DNA from: JAJDIA01 sp031555145
GTDB lineage: Bacteria > Bacteroidota > Bacteroidia > Bacteroidales > Tannerellaceae
Assembly (NCBI GenBank): GCA_031555145.1
Contig: JAVBUR010000020.1
Span: forward strand, 24,865 to 88,864
DNA: 64,000 nt
Direction: 5' to 3'
Shown piece by piece: positions 52,989 to 62,812 of the stretch. Position numbers and translations under genes: made by a program. The first letter of the stretch is position 1, and every line of letters starts with the position of its first letter. Under the pieces are notes generated by a model. That model ran no database searches and was not told the origin of the DNA. It was given only the letters and a program-made list of their open reading frames with translations.

Positions 52989-54596
52989 TCAAAATTCTAT
53001 TTGCATGACTAAACCAGGGGCAGACTCATCTCCTATATCTCCGGCAGAGGTTCCTATTTTTTCAATTAAATCACCTGGTATGATCAAGCATTTCCCTTCT
53101 ATAGTCACTTCAGGAAGCATATCCAGGGAAGCTTTGGCAAGTAAATCCTGAGCCCAGATGTGTTTTATACCACTCAACGGTTTCGCATACTCAATAATCA
53201 GTTGGTCGTAATAACCAAATATCCCAATAGGTTTCTCACTATCTTTTACCTGGATGGTTACTTTAGCCAAAGGGTAGAACCATTCGTTTTCCGATTTGAC
53301 TCTTCCCTCTGTGGCAACGCAAACGGCCCCATTAGGGTAAGTCGTAGCCATTACATGAGGGGCGTCACCTGAAATGTCCACATTAGGCAAAGGCATATTA
53401 CGCGCCATTATCGCAGGGGCACTTTGGTAAACCATTTTCCCATAAGTAGATTTATTCCATGTGGAATATTCATCGTAAGGAAAACTGTTTATTAAATCAT
53501 AATCAGAGGCCTGATAAGTTCCTGTTCCTGCAGAGAAGGCTGGAGCTATCCGTTCCCAATGTCCAAAGCGTTCCGGTTCGTTCATCCGGTTTTGCATGTG
53601 CCGTTTACCATTCAGCTGATGATGCAGATCTTTTCCTTTATAAAGCCGTTCTCCATAATTTGGATGCCGTTTACTGGCAACCAGGCAGCCTAATGCAGCA
53701 GCAGCATTACAGTCGTCCTGCACATTAAGAATGGATATATATTCCGGATGACCGGCAGTCATTTTTAATATATCATGTACTCGCCGCAATGTCGTTATTG
53801 TCATCATTTGAGGAGACGCATCATAGGTGCGAAAAACATCCGAATTCTTCAATACCCGAAGTGTTTGAACCTTGTGTAGGCTATCTGTTTCATATAAGGA
53901 AGGGTAGGCCGAAAGCCCCGGTTTATCCCAATTGGAATTTATATTACCGGCTGGGGTTACATATTCCAACACCAATTTGGGAAAATACTTTTCTTTTGCC
54001 TTAAAGGCATTAAATTCAGTAATGTCTCCACCATCGATCTTCCAATATTCCACTCCGGCATATTTTGACCATTGTACAAACTGTTCCGCTAACTCTGGGC
54101 TTATATTTCCCCGAACCCATATACCCAAGCCACGCCAACCGTGGCTTTGGATTTCTTCGTTAAACAAGCGTAATGATTCTTCCGGTTTAGCATTGCTGTA
54201 TTCAGGGAAGTCGCGCTCATCGATTTGTAAAGAGAAAAATGGTTCGGCTCCAGGCAGTCGTTCTTCTTTTTCTTTGGTCTGCCAGCCATGGTCTATTAGA
54301 AAATAATAATCCGCTCTGCCTTTAGGTAAAAAATGAACGACCCACCCATCTTTCTTATTATAAAGATGATCATAGGTTAATTCTTCACGTGCATTGATAT
54401 TGTTTAGGCCTATAAAATCGGTTATCTCGCCCCCTCTTTGTTGCCAATAGTTTTGGACATACCAGGTACACCAATAGTTCGGGGCAGTTGCCGGAGTTTC
54501 CGGAACGAGATTAGGCCCCATGTCGTTTGACTTATTCTCACATGCGGTAAAAGCAGACATACAAGCAAGAATAGAATATAAAATTATCTTTTTCAT
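52989..54596 (-). CDS. Putative glycoside hydrolase lipoprotein (clan GH-D-like)
   Basis: A 535-residue lipoprotein (LACMSAFTAC, Cys19, followed by ENKSND). The region around residues 150-290 looks like a GH27/GH36-type TIM barrel. HGWRGLGIWVRG is a barrel strand, AGVEYWKIDGGD has the K-x-D nucleophile pattern at strand 4, and SDVFRTYDASPQM has an R-x-x-D pattern as around the acid/base Asp. The C-terminal 120 residues look like a beta-sandwich. Overall similarity to known families is weak, so this is an inference from short motifs. It is the only glycosidase-like gene among the sulfatases, making it the likely glycan-cleaving partner. Confidence 0.55.
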   Translation of the reverse strand: MKKIILYSILACMSAFTACENKSNDMGPNLVPETPATAPNYWCTWYVQNYWQQRGGEITDFIGLNNINAREELTYDHLYNKKDGWVVHFLPKGRADYYFLIDHGWQTKEKEERLPGAEPFFSLQIDERDFPEYSNAKPEESLRLFNEEIQSHGWRGLGIWVRGNISPELAEQFVQWSKYAGVEYWKIDGGDITEFNAFKAKEKYFPKLVLEYVTPAGNINSNWDKPGLSAYPSLYETDSLHKVQTLRVLKNSDVFRTYDASPQMMTITTLRRVHDILKMTAGHPEYISILNVQDDCNAAAALGCLVASKRHPNYGERLYKGKDLHHQLNGKRHMQNRMNEPERFGHWERIAPAFSAGTGTYQASDYDLINSFPYDEYSTWNKSTYGKMVYQSAPAIMARNMPLPNVDISGDAPHVMATTYPNGAVCVATEGRVKSENEWFYPLAKVTIQVKDSEKPIGIFGYYDQLIIEYAKPLSGIKHIWAQDLLAKASLDMLPEVTIEGKCLIIPGDLIEKIGTSAGDIGDESAPGLVMQIEF

Positions 54597-54628
54597 GAAA
54601 TATCTGTTTATTAAATGAGTTATTTATT

Positions 54629-56074
54629 TTAATCTACTTTAGTCTCTTCCGTATTAATTGCGGGAAATTTTGCGTCCACCTCTTTGAGGTATTTGTTTAA
54701 CTTCTTCTTCAGATGAGCCGCATATCCTTTCTTTTTACTGATTAGGTTCTTTTGTTCACTCTGATCATCGGAAATATGAAATAAGAACTCATCTTCCGCA
54801 TCATAACGATATATGTATTTCCATCCATCCTCTATAATACAACTGAATGGATAGCCTCCCTGATTGAAGTAGTGCGGAGAATGCCAAAATATAGGGCGAC
54901 GTTTCTTTTTTTTGTCTTGCAATAAATGAAAAAAACTATCACCATCGACATGTTGTTGCGGCTCTTGCTTTAGGCCTACAATATCCAGAATCGTAGGATA
55001 TAGGTCTGTCCCGACAACAGGAGATGCACAAGTTCTTCCGGGAGATTTGATCTGAAAAGGAGAATATACTATCAAAGGTACACGTATTCCTCCTTCAAAA
55101 TTCCATCCTTTACCTTCTCTGAGAGGAGCATTGCATGTCGGCGCCGCTCTTTCGGAAGATAAGCCTCCGTTATCCGAATAAAATATAACTGTTGTTTTCT
55201 CATCTAAATCCATTTCTTTCAACGATCGCATCAAACGTCCGATATTCTGATCCAAACAATACAAAAAAGCGGCATAGATAGGGTCTGACTGGATAATCCT
55301 TTTTTGAATTCTTTCCTCTCCTGCATTTTCTTTACCTTGCTTGAACCAGGGAATTGCCGGATATTTTTCGCCTGAGACAAATGCTGGAATCGTGTCAATA
55401 CTCATTTGTTTGGCTTTCTCTTTGAAATAAAAAATATCTTTTTCTTTCGCTCTGATAGGAGTGTGGACGGCATAATACCAAAGGTTCAGAAAGAAGGATT
55501 CGGACTGATGTGCTTCAATCAATTTTATCGCATTATCTGTCATTACGTCTGTGATAAACTCCCCTTTTTCATTGAAACGTTCTTCTTTCCAGACACTTCC
55601 TTCAAATCCTGTTTTGTAAGTGTCAAATCCTTGGTTCAAAGGCGAGTATTCATCTTTTTCACCCAAATGCCATTTCCCTATATGTATTGTTGCATACCCA
55701 TTTGATCGCAAGGCTTCGGCTATCGTATATTCTGTAAGAGGTAAATGATCCACAAAATCCGCATCGACCAAACGTCCTTTTGTAGGCCTGCCCCATTGAC
55801 CGCTAAGCCCGGTATATCCGGTACGTGAAGGATATTTCCCACTCATAATAGCTCCGCGTGCCGGAGAACTGACAGGAGCGGCGGCATAAGCATGGGTGAA
55901 AAATATACCTTGCTCTGCTAAACGGTCGATGTTGGGCGTTTCATAAAAAGAACTTCCATTGCAAGACAAATCTGCCCAACCCATATCGTCAACCAGAATG
56001 AGAATGATATTCTGCTTGTTTTCCGCAAATGACAAAAAAGGAATTAACCCTAATGATAAAAGAATAGGTTTCAT
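54629..56074 (-). CDS. Sulfatase (Ser-type), first of the sulfatase genes
   Basis: A 481-residue sulfatase from the ATG at 56074, which gives a signal peptide MKPILLSLGLIPFLSFA; the frame is open to 56176, but that part overlaps the susD gene. Metal/start motif NIILILVDDMGWADLSCNG; formylglycine motif Ser69-Ser-Pro-Ala-Arg73 (APVSSPARGAIMSG). HIGKWHLGEKD and IFYSDNGGLSSE follow. It resembles the sulfatase at 51.5 kb more than the others. It begins 22 bases after the susD stop codon. Confidence 0.93.
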   Translation of the reverse strand: MKPILLSLGLIPFLSFAENKQNIILILVDDMGWADLSCNGSSFYETPNIDRLAEQGIFFTHAYAAAPVSSPARGAIMSGKYPSRTGYTGLSGQWGRPTKGRLVDADFVDHLPLTEYTIAEALRSNGYATIHIGKWHLGEKDEYSPLNQGFDTYKTGFEGSVWKEERFNEKGEFITDVMTDNAIKLIEAHQSESFFLNLWYYAVHTPIRAKEKDIFYFKEKAKQMSIDTIPAFVSGEKYPAIPWFKQGKENAGEERIQKRIIQSDPIYAAFLYCLDQNIGRLMRSLKEMDLDEKTTVIFYSDNGGLSSERAAPTCNAPLREGKGWNFEGGIRVPLIVYSPFQIKSPGRTCASPVVGTDLYPTILDIVGLKQEPQQHVDGDSFFHLLQDKKKKRRPIFWHSPHYFNQGGYPFSCIIEDGWKYIYRYDAEDEFLFHISDDQSEQKNLISKKKGYAAHLKKKLNKYLKEVDAKFPAINTEETKVD

Positions 56075-56096
56075 CTTTTGTGATTTTTTTATTGGA

Positions 56097-57563
56097 TTAG
56101 TACCCTGGGTTTTGAACCAAATTAGGGTTTTTTGCCATTTCCTTGGATGGAATAGGCAATAATTGGTGATGAGCATCGACTAGCTCGGCTCCCTGCGGAT
56201 TGCTTTCGGTCATTGTTCTCATGACTTCTACCAGTTTATTCCAACGGCAAAGATCTAGCTTGCGATGATATTCAAATCCAAGTTCCCATTTTCTCTCATT
56301 CATTATATCATTAAAGAATTGATCCTTTGTCCTACCAGACAGAGGTGAAACTCCGGCTCTTGCACGAATGGTGTTTATCCGACCATAGGCTTTAGCAGAA
56401 GGACTATTATTCAATTCGTTTTCAGCTTCTGCCTGCATCAGGTAAGCATCTGCTAACCGATAATAGGGGATATTGATGCCGGAATTTCCGCGTATAGTAT
56501 TTTCCGGTTTATCCAGATATTTAGCTACATAATTAAATTTAAAGTCAACCCGAGGGTCATTCTCCAACCATTTGTACCAGATATATCGTTTGTCAGAAGG
56601 ATCAAATGTTTTTATAAACTCATTTGTTGCTGTTAACAAGCCAAATCCTACGAAAGCCTTTTGTAAATCGAGATCGCTTGTTTTTTCATCTGTACCACGG
56701 GGATGCATTTGAGTCGATCGGTTTTGAGAAAAGATGTTTTGTATAAAATCAAATTCCCAGATAAACTCATCATTATATTCATTTTCCAATCCCCATAAAT
56801 TAGCATAATCAGTGAGTAAGGAGTGTGGAGACTGTGTGATAATTTCCTCACATATATTAGAGGCCTTTTCCCACTCTTTTTCCCATAAATAAAATTTACA
56901 CAACAGCATTTTCGCTGCCCACCTAGTCGGCCTGCCCCGATAACTATTCTCCGACTGATTCGGCAAATCATTAGCTGTTTTTTCTAAATCGCGGATCATT
57001 AGTTTACGAATTTCAGATACATTTGTACGTGGTAATCCGCTAATGGCATAATCGGTATCAAACGTATCAAAATAAGGGACATCCCCCCAGAACGAAGTAA
57101 GGTAATAATAGTAAAATGCACGATACAGCTTACCTTCGGCAATAATCTGATTCCGCACGATTTCAGAGATACCTCCACCGGGTTCGGATACTTGATCAAT
57201 CAAATTGCAGGCATTAGCTACTCCCCGATAAAGAACTCGCCATAAATCAGGTGCAGACCCTTCTGTAGCAATCGAGAGAGTATATGTGTGGAATGAGTAA
57301 TTTGATTCCCTCCCTCCAGTGGGACGAACAATATCTGTTCCATAATGTAACCAGTAGTTAAAGTCCCATTCTAGACCAGAACCTCCGCCGAACAGCCTGA
57401 CGAGATTGTGGTACACCCCTTTGGCGCCGGCATTTGCTTCTATATCCGATTTGTAAAATTGTTCAGGAGCAATTGTGCTTTTGGGCTCTTCTTTTAAGAA
57501 ATCATCACAAGAAACAAGTATAATACCGCATAAAGCAGTAATAGCTAATAATATCTTTTTCAT
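56097..57563 (-). CDS. susD: RagB/SusD family nutrient-uptake outer-membrane lipoprotein
   Basis: A 488-residue surface lipoprotein that caps the SusC channel and binds glycan. Signal MKKILLAITALCGIILVSC with Cys19 and DDFLKEEPKSTIAPEQFY, the classic SusD N-terminus. Helical TPR-like segments follow, with SYRGRPTRWAAKMLLCKFYLWEKEWEKA, and the C-terminal NIPYYRLADAYLMQAEAENELN and ERKWELGFEYHRKLDLCRWNKL are family landmarks. It follows susC by 12 bases. Confidence 0.95.
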   Translation of the reverse strand: MKKILLAITALCGIILVSCDDFLKEEPKSTIAPEQFYKSDIEANAGAKGVYHNLVRLFGGGSGLEWDFNYWLHYGTDIVRPTGGRESNYSFHTYTLSIATEGSAPDLWRVLYRGVANACNLIDQVSEPGGGISEIVRNQIIAEGKLYRAFYYYYLTSFWGDVPYFDTFDTDYAISGLPRTNVSEIRKLMIRDLEKTANDLPNQSENSYRGRPTRWAAKMLLCKFYLWEKEWEKASNICEEIITQSPHSLLTDYANLWGLENEYNDEFIWEFDFIQNIFSQNRSTQMHPRGTDEKTSDLDLQKAFVGFGLLTATNEFIKTFDPSDKRYIWYKWLENDPRVDFKFNYVAKYLDKPENTIRGNSGINIPYYRLADAYLMQAEAENELNNSPSAKAYGRINTIRARAGVSPLSGRTKDQFFNDIMNERKWELGFEYHRKLDLCRWNKLVEVMRTMTESNPQGAELVDAHHQLLPIPSKEMAKNPNLVQNPGY

Positions 57564-57575
57564 ATTGTACTCTAA

Positions 57576-60500
57576 TTAAAAATTAATGTCAAATCCTATT
57601 TGAAATGATCGATTTTGTGGATAAGCCATACCATCCACACCCCGGATTACACTGTCACTGCCTGTTACATCCGGATCGTATCCCCAGTTATAGTTTGTCC
57701 ATGTAAACAAATTGCTACAGAGTAGATAAATATTCAGTTTATTTATTCCCGATATTTTCTCAACAGGTAATGAATAGTTGAACTTTAATGTTTTTAACTT
57801 TAAATACGAACCATCCTGAATCGATGGAGAATACGCCATTGTGTTTACATTGGTATGGTATCCCAAAGATCCGGAAGCGGGAACATTAGACATGTTATTT
57901 TCTTCCGTCCATGGCTGCTCTCCTTCGAGTTTATACAGATTAGCCCCAAACCCACCGAAAAATATTTCCGCAGAATGGGCGTTTCTAATCTCATTTCCGT
58001 ATGTTCCCTGGAAAAACAATTCCAGATCAATATTCTTATAGCTTACATTTGTGCCAAACCCTCCAAAAAATGCAGGCTCAGCATTCCCTAAAATAGCATA
58101 ATCTTCCACGCCATCATACTTCCCATTTCCATTCACATCCTTAAATCGAGCGGTTCCAGGGCGCGCTCCCGGCATATAATTCGGATTAGCATCTATTTCC
58201 GCCTGACTTTTCCAGGTCCCTTCATATATGGCTCCGACAAATACTCCGGCAGGCTGACCTTTATAAAGACGAACCCCATTTGTTAAATCAATATATTTAG
58301 AGTCTCCGATGTCCAGTACCTTGTTCCTGTTTCGGGAAACATTAAAATTAATATCCCAATTCCACGCTTTATTGTGTATCAGATTAGCATTGACCAGCAA
58401 TTCTATACCTTGATTTTGCACTTCCCCTATATTTTGTAATTGTGTTTTGTATCCACTTGTCCAGGGTATTTCAACATCCATCAATAGATCTTTCGTTCGT
58501 TTATAATAATAGTCGAATTCCAAAGAGAGTCTTCCCTTAAAGAACGCTATGTCTAATCCCAGATCCAGTTGCTTGGTTGTTTCCCATTTTAAATTAGGGT
58601 TAGACATATTACTTAATATATAACCGACATCTTTATTACCACCAAATGTAGGAGACACAACCGAAAGTGAAGCTAATGACTCATAAACTCCAATAGCTTG
58701 GTTGCCTATCATACCATAACTGGCACGGAATTTTAAATTATGAAATAACTCTAAATTACGTATAAATTGTTCTTCGCTCAATCGCCACGCTATTGCAGCA
58801 GAAGGGAAAAATGCCCATTTGTGATTTTTTGCCAGACGGGAAGAACCATCGTAACGGCCGGTTATAGTAAGTAAATACCTGTTTGATAAAGAATAATTGA
58901 TTCTTCCAAGGAAAGAGATCATTTGACTGGCCGAATAGCCCGATCCGTATTTGGCTGTGGAGGGATCTCCTGCTGCCAGATTATGGAATTCCATTAAATC
59001 ATTTGTGAAACCTTCAACTGAGGTCCATGATGAAGTTGAGCGTTCTTTCTGAACAGTTATCCCGCCCATTACATTAAAGTGGTGTATATCCTTAAAATCG
59101 AACAAATAGTTTGCCGTATTCTCGTTCAGCAGGCTGAAATAATCTCCATTATCAATACGTGCATATCCGCCCACTCCCTGTTCCTGTCGGATAGGAAGCG
59201 TTCCCGGAGAATAGTTCTCTTGTTTTGTTGAAAGGAAATCTCCTCCTATTGTCGACCGGATTATCATGTTTTTCAAAGGAGATATTTCAACATAAAAGTT
59301 TCCCAAAAAACGCTTTTTATAGGTGTCATTCTTCAGCAGATCAACGTTTGCCATAGGATTCTCAAAAACTTGCCCGGAGATCGGATTGATATAGTTATAA
59401 CTTCCGTCCTCATTATAAACAGGAGAAACAGTAGAAGCTTCTTTTATATAGTTTAGATAACTGAATTTGGCATTATCTGTATGTAAACTACTGGCATTGG
59501 TAAGGATACCTACTTTAAGCCAGTCAAATAATTTTTTATCCAAATTTATACGTGCCTGATAACGAGTGAAACTTGAACCCCTATAAACTCCGTCCTGATT
59601 AAAATAGTTTGCAGAGATATAATGTTGGAAATCATTACTCCCTCCCGATAAGGACATATCCACATTAGTCATAGGAGCTATCCGAGTTAAAAGATCCTGC
59701 CAGTCGGTATGTGTGACTTTAGACAAATCAGGAAAAGGAATCTCCGTATTTGTGTATTCGGCATGGGCATTAGCATAGGCCGCTCTATCCGGGCCCTCCA
59801 TAAATGGCAGCTTACGAGGCAAGGATTGGAAACCCTGATAAAAATTTACTGCTATTTTGCTTACCCCTTCTTTACCCTTTTTAGTAGTGATCATAATAAC
59901 CCCATTCGCTCCTCGTGAGCCATAGATAGCAGTAGCCGTAGCATCTTTTAAAATTTCAATAGACTCAATGTCAGCCGGATTCAGTGAGTTCAAATCTCCT
60001 CCTCCAATGAATCCATCTATCACATACAAGGGCTCATTATCCGCCGAGATTGAATTTCCTCCGCGAATACGGATACTTGTTCCTGCTCCTGGTGCTCCAC
60101 CTACAGACGATATCTGAACACCGGCTGCACGGCCTTGTAATGCTTTATCAATACTGGATACCGGTAGCCTGGCCAATTCTTCTGTCCCCACCCGTGTGAC
60201 AGATCCGGTAAGATCACTTTTCTTAACAACACCGTAGCCTATTACAACGATTTCATCTAAACTCTGGGTATCTTCACGTAAAATAATAGAAAAATTCGTT
60301 TGATTCAGTATCGGTATACTTTGAGCTACATAGCCGATATAGGTAATGTCTAAAGTTGCGTTCTCTTTGACAGAAAGGTTAAACTTTCCGTCTATATCCG
60401 TAATCACTCCATTGGTCGTCCCTTTTTCCACGACATTAGCTCCAATAACCGCTTCGCCACGCTCATCGATAACCGTTCCGGTAATACGCTTTCCGGTTTG

Positions 60501-60905
60501 CAGGGCAATAAGCACTTCTGCTAATCGATTATTTCTCATTTGAAATGGATTGATCAGAATTAAATTGTTTTCAGTTATTACATATTGTATTCCTTCTTGT
60601 GCAAAGAGTTTGTTTAAGATGGTTTCAGCTGTTTGATCTTTTGCCTGAATAGAGACTTTTCTACTCAGGTCGACCTGGTCGGTCTCGAAAATAAATCGAA
60701 AATCCGATTGGTTCTCGATCTGAAAAAGGATTTCTTTGATCGATTTGTTATTTACCTCCAACGACAACTTTGTCTTCTGGGAGTAAACAGTAGCTGAAAT
60801 ATTCAGGGTGAATACGATCAGAACAAAAGTTGTTAGTTTCATGATTGTTAAGTTTTTTTTTAGGGTCGGATTCGACTCCGGCCTTGACATGTAAAATAAT
60901 TTCAT
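57576..60905 (-). CDS. susC: SusC/RagA TonB-linked outer-membrane transporter with STN domain
   Basis: A TonB-dependent transporter of about 1109 residues from the ATG at 60905 (a TTG further upstream is less likely). After a signal near MKLTTFVLIVFTLNISATVYSQ there is an STN domain (SIKEILFQIENQSDFRFIFETDQVDLSR...), which signals to FecR-type anti-sigma factors. Then come a carboxypeptidase-like domain (GTVIDERGEAVIGANVVEKGT), the SusC plug start SLDEIVVIGYGVVKKSDLTGSV, the plug, and a 22-strand barrel ending in PQNRSFQIGFDINF. It takes up the oligosaccharide bound by SusD. It lies 133 bases downstream of the fecR gene. Confidence 0.95.
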   Translation of the reverse strand: MKLFYMSRPESNPTLKKNLTIMKLTTFVLIVFTLNISATVYSQKTKLSLEVNNKSIKEILFQIENQSDFRFIFETDQVDLSRKVSIQAKDQTAETILNKLFAQEGIQYVITENNLILINPFQMRNNRLAEVLIALQTGKRITGTVIDERGEAVIGANVVEKGTTNGVITDIDGKFNLSVKENATLDITYIGYVAQSIPILNQTNFSIILREDTQSLDEIVVIGYGVVKKSDLTGSVTRVGTEELARLPVSSIDKALQGRAAGVQISSVGGAPGAGTSIRIRGGNSISADNEPLYVIDGFIGGGDLNSLNPADIESIEILKDATATAIYGSRGANGVIMITTKKGKEGVSKIAVNFYQGFQSLPRKLPFMEGPDRAAYANAHAEYTNTEIPFPDLSKVTHTDWQDLLTRIAPMTNVDMSLSGGSNDFQHYISANYFNQDGVYRGSSFTRYQARINLDKKLFDWLKVGILTNASSLHTDNAKFSYLNYIKEASTVSPVYNEDGSYNYINPISGQVFENPMANVDLLKNDTYKKRFLGNFYVEISPLKNMIIRSTIGGDFLSTKQENYSPGTLPIRQEQGVGGYARIDNGDYFSLLNENTANYLFDFKDIHHFNVMGGITVQKERSTSSWTSVEGFTNDLMEFHNLAAGDPSTAKYGSGYSASQMISFLGRINYSLSNRYLLTITGRYDGSSRLAKNHKWAFFPSAAIAWRLSEEQFIRNLELFHNLKFRASYGMIGNQAIGVYESLASLSVVSPTFGGNKDVGYILSNMSNPNLKWETTKQLDLGLDIAFFKGRLSLEFDYYYKRTKDLLMDVEIPWTSGYKTQLQNIGEVQNQGIELLVNANLIHNKAWNWDINFNVSRNRNKVLDIGDSKYIDLTNGVRLYKGQPAGVFVGAIYEGTWKSQAEIDANPNYMPGARPGTARFKDVNGNGKYDGVEDYAILGNAEPAFFGGFGTNVSYKNIDLELFFQGTYGNEIRNAHSAEIFFGGFGANLYKLEGEQPWTEENNMSNVPASGSLGYHTNVNTMAYSPSIQDGSYLKLKTLKFNYSLPVEKISGINKLNIYLLCSNLFTWTNYNWGYDPDVTGSDSVIRGVDGMAYPQNRSFQIGFDINF

Positions 60906-61038
60906 ATATTTGTAAAATGATTTGTTAGTTAACACTGGTGTGGCTACACTCAAAATTAATTAGCAAAAAGATAGACGGGAGATGTTCCACCATTTCCCGT
61001 TTTTCCTATTCTTTTGTTTTTTTATTCCATAGGCATTT

Positions 61039-62022
61039 CTATTTAGAAGTTATATTTATACTCTTTCCTTTCATACTATACCGGATGTCGCTCAAATGTG
61101 ACAACGCTTCCAGTACATCGACGATGCTTTCTTCTTTGATAACTCCGATATATTGTATTTTTTCACCCAGACCGGGTTGAAGGGTAATATCGACGTTATA
61201 CCATCTTTCCAGGTATTTGCAGACTTCGGATAACGGCATATTTTCCATATACAGTTTGTTCTCCAACCAACCGTAGGAATGGGCTAAAATGCCATTGATA
61301 GAGGCAAGCTTGTTTGTTTCCTTATCAAACTCAACCATTTCTCCGACGTTCATTAATAGCATGTCTTTATCGTGGCTTATCTCAATGCTGCCTTCTACGA
61401 GCGAGGTTTGTATAGTCCGGTCATCGGCATACGCCCGTAGATTGAAGGAAGTGCCCAATACAGTTATTTCTACACCATTATTCATCTTTACGACAAAGGG
61501 AATCGAGCTCTTTGCTACATCAAAAAAACCTTCTCCCTGAAAATAGATTAGACGGACTTTTTCCTTGGGATTATAGGAATAACTGATATCTGACCCGGAG
61601 TTTAATTGTACTATTGAACCGTCGGGTAAACTAACTTCCGAACGGTTACCATAGTCTGCACGCATACTCATTCGAATATCCGCTTCCCTATCAAATATTC
61701 CCATAAATGACAAGGTAAACAGTACAAGGAAAGAGGCCGCTACTCCCGACAAAGTATAAGCGACGTTTTTCATCCGTTTTCGCAGGCGGATATGCTTTTG
61801 ATTTATTCTGTCGACCTTTTCCCAAGCTGTTTTTTCATTAAACTCTTCTTGGAGTATATAGGAAGCGGAGTCTTCCCAGATTTGCTGATACAGATGAAAG
61901 AACTTTCTGTTTGTAGCATTTTTTTCCAGCCAGTCTCCCAATACCGGATCAGTAATGTCTTCATCGTCATTTTCCATCAAATGCGTAATTATGCGGTCTT
62001 TTATCTCTTCAGGTTCTTCCAT
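61039..62022 (-). CDS. FecR family anti-sigma factor
   Basis: A 327-residue inner-membrane regulator. The cytoplasmic N-terminus (residues 1-80) binds the sigma factor, a membrane helix lies at about 85-107 (VAYTLSGVAASFLVLFTLSFMGIF), and the periplasmic FecR domain contains VSLPDGSIVQLNSGSDISYSYN, RLIYFQGEGFFDVAKSSIPFVV and VLGTSFNLRAYADD. A DUF4974-type C-terminal domain follows, with LSEVCKYLERWYNVDITL. It should receive the signal from the STN domain of the neighbouring SusC. Confidence 0.93.
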   Translation of the reverse strand: MEEPEEIKDRIITHLMENDDEDITDPVLGDWLEKNATNRKFFHLYQQIWEDSASYILQEEFNEKTAWEKVDRINQKHIRLRKRMKNVAYTLSGVAASFLVLFTLSFMGIFDREADIRMSMRADYGNRSEVSLPDGSIVQLNSGSDISYSYNPKEKVRLIYFQGEGFFDVAKSSIPFVVKMNNGVEITVLGTSFNLRAYADDRTIQTSLVEGSIEISHDKDMLLMNVGEMVEFDKETNKLASINGILAHSYGWLENKLYMENMPLSEVCKYLERWYNVDITLQPGLGEKIQYIGVIKEESIVDVLEALSHLSDIRYSMKGKSINITSK

Positions 62023-62127
62023 ACGTTTTGCTTTTATTATAATGACACAGTAAAGGGGGAATAAGTCCTATAGGGTTATTCACTTTTTCAGAAAAAATGG
62101 TTTCTGGCAGGTTGTAGGCGAAGAGGA

Positions 62128-62691
62128 TTAAATATCTATTTTTTCTATTACTCCTTTTGCAACCAGACATTTTCTGAGTTTTTGCAAGGACGTCCAAATC
62201 TGGTTTTTTATGGTTTTGACGGTGATCGTGAGCTTTTCTGCGATTTCTTTTTGTTTTAGACCTTTAATGCGGTGAAACAGTAGGACTTGTCTTGAACGCT
62301 CAGGCAAATGGTTAATACAATCAAAAAGAGCAATCCTGAATTCATCTGTTTCCAGTTGATTTTCTTCATAAAAACAAGGCTGAGTGGTTTCCCAGTTTTC
62401 TAAGAGATTGCGATAACTTGCAGTTGAACGGATGAAGTTGAGTGTTTGGTTCTTGGCCATTTTGTACAGGTAAGCGGAGATATTACCATTAATCACAATC
62501 TTTTTTCTGTTATTCCATAGATTCAGAAAAAGCTCCTGAACCACATCTTCTGAATCTTCCTTGTTCTTGAGCATACTGAACACATACTGGCACAGACGGG
62601 CATAATACCTCTCAAAGAGTTTGTTATAGTTTACATAGCTATCCTCTTTGATCGCAGCAATCAGTCTCTCATCTGTCACAGGTATGTCCAT
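62128..62691 (-). CDS. ECF-type RNA polymerase sigma factor
   Basis: A 187-residue sigma-70 family protein. Region 2 is YNKLFERYYARLCQYVFSMLKNKEDSEDVVQELFLNLWNNRKKI, and region 4 is LPERSRQVLLFHRIKGLKQKEIAEKLTITVKTIKNQIWTSLQKLR. Bacteroidetes ECF factors of this type pair with FecR and drive susC/susD operons. First gene of the cluster; the order sigma, FecR, SusC, SusD is standard. A TATTTTTG box at 62730-62737 is a possible housekeeping promoter. Confidence 0.93.
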   Translation of the reverse strand: MDIPVTDERLIAAIKEDSYVNYNKLFERYYARLCQYVFSMLKNKEDSEDVVQELFLNLWNNRKKIVINGNISAYLYKMAKNQTLNFIRSTASYRNLLENWETTQPCFYEENQLETDEFRIALFDCINHLPERSRQVLLFHRIKGLKQKEIAEKLTITVKTIKNQIWTSLQKLRKCLVAKGVIEKIDI

Positions 62692-62729
62692 GGCACGTTA
62701 AGTTTAAACAAGCTCTTGAGAATTTAAAA

Positions 62730-62737
62730 CAAAAATA
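62730..62737 (-). promoter_or_regulatory. Promoter -7 box of the sigma-factor gene
   Basis: TATTTTTG on the minus strand, 38 bases before the ATG at 62691. Confidence 0.4.
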
Positions 62738-62812
62738 GAAAAAATATCTAAACCTTAGCACTTTACATGGTGAAAACAATAAAAGAAGTATTGGAGCTAA
62801 GATGTTCGGGGG

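Noticed and set aside
56075..56176. Upstream extension of the first sulfatase into susD
   Set aside because: It would place 34 hydrophilic residues before a good signal peptide and overlap the end of susD.
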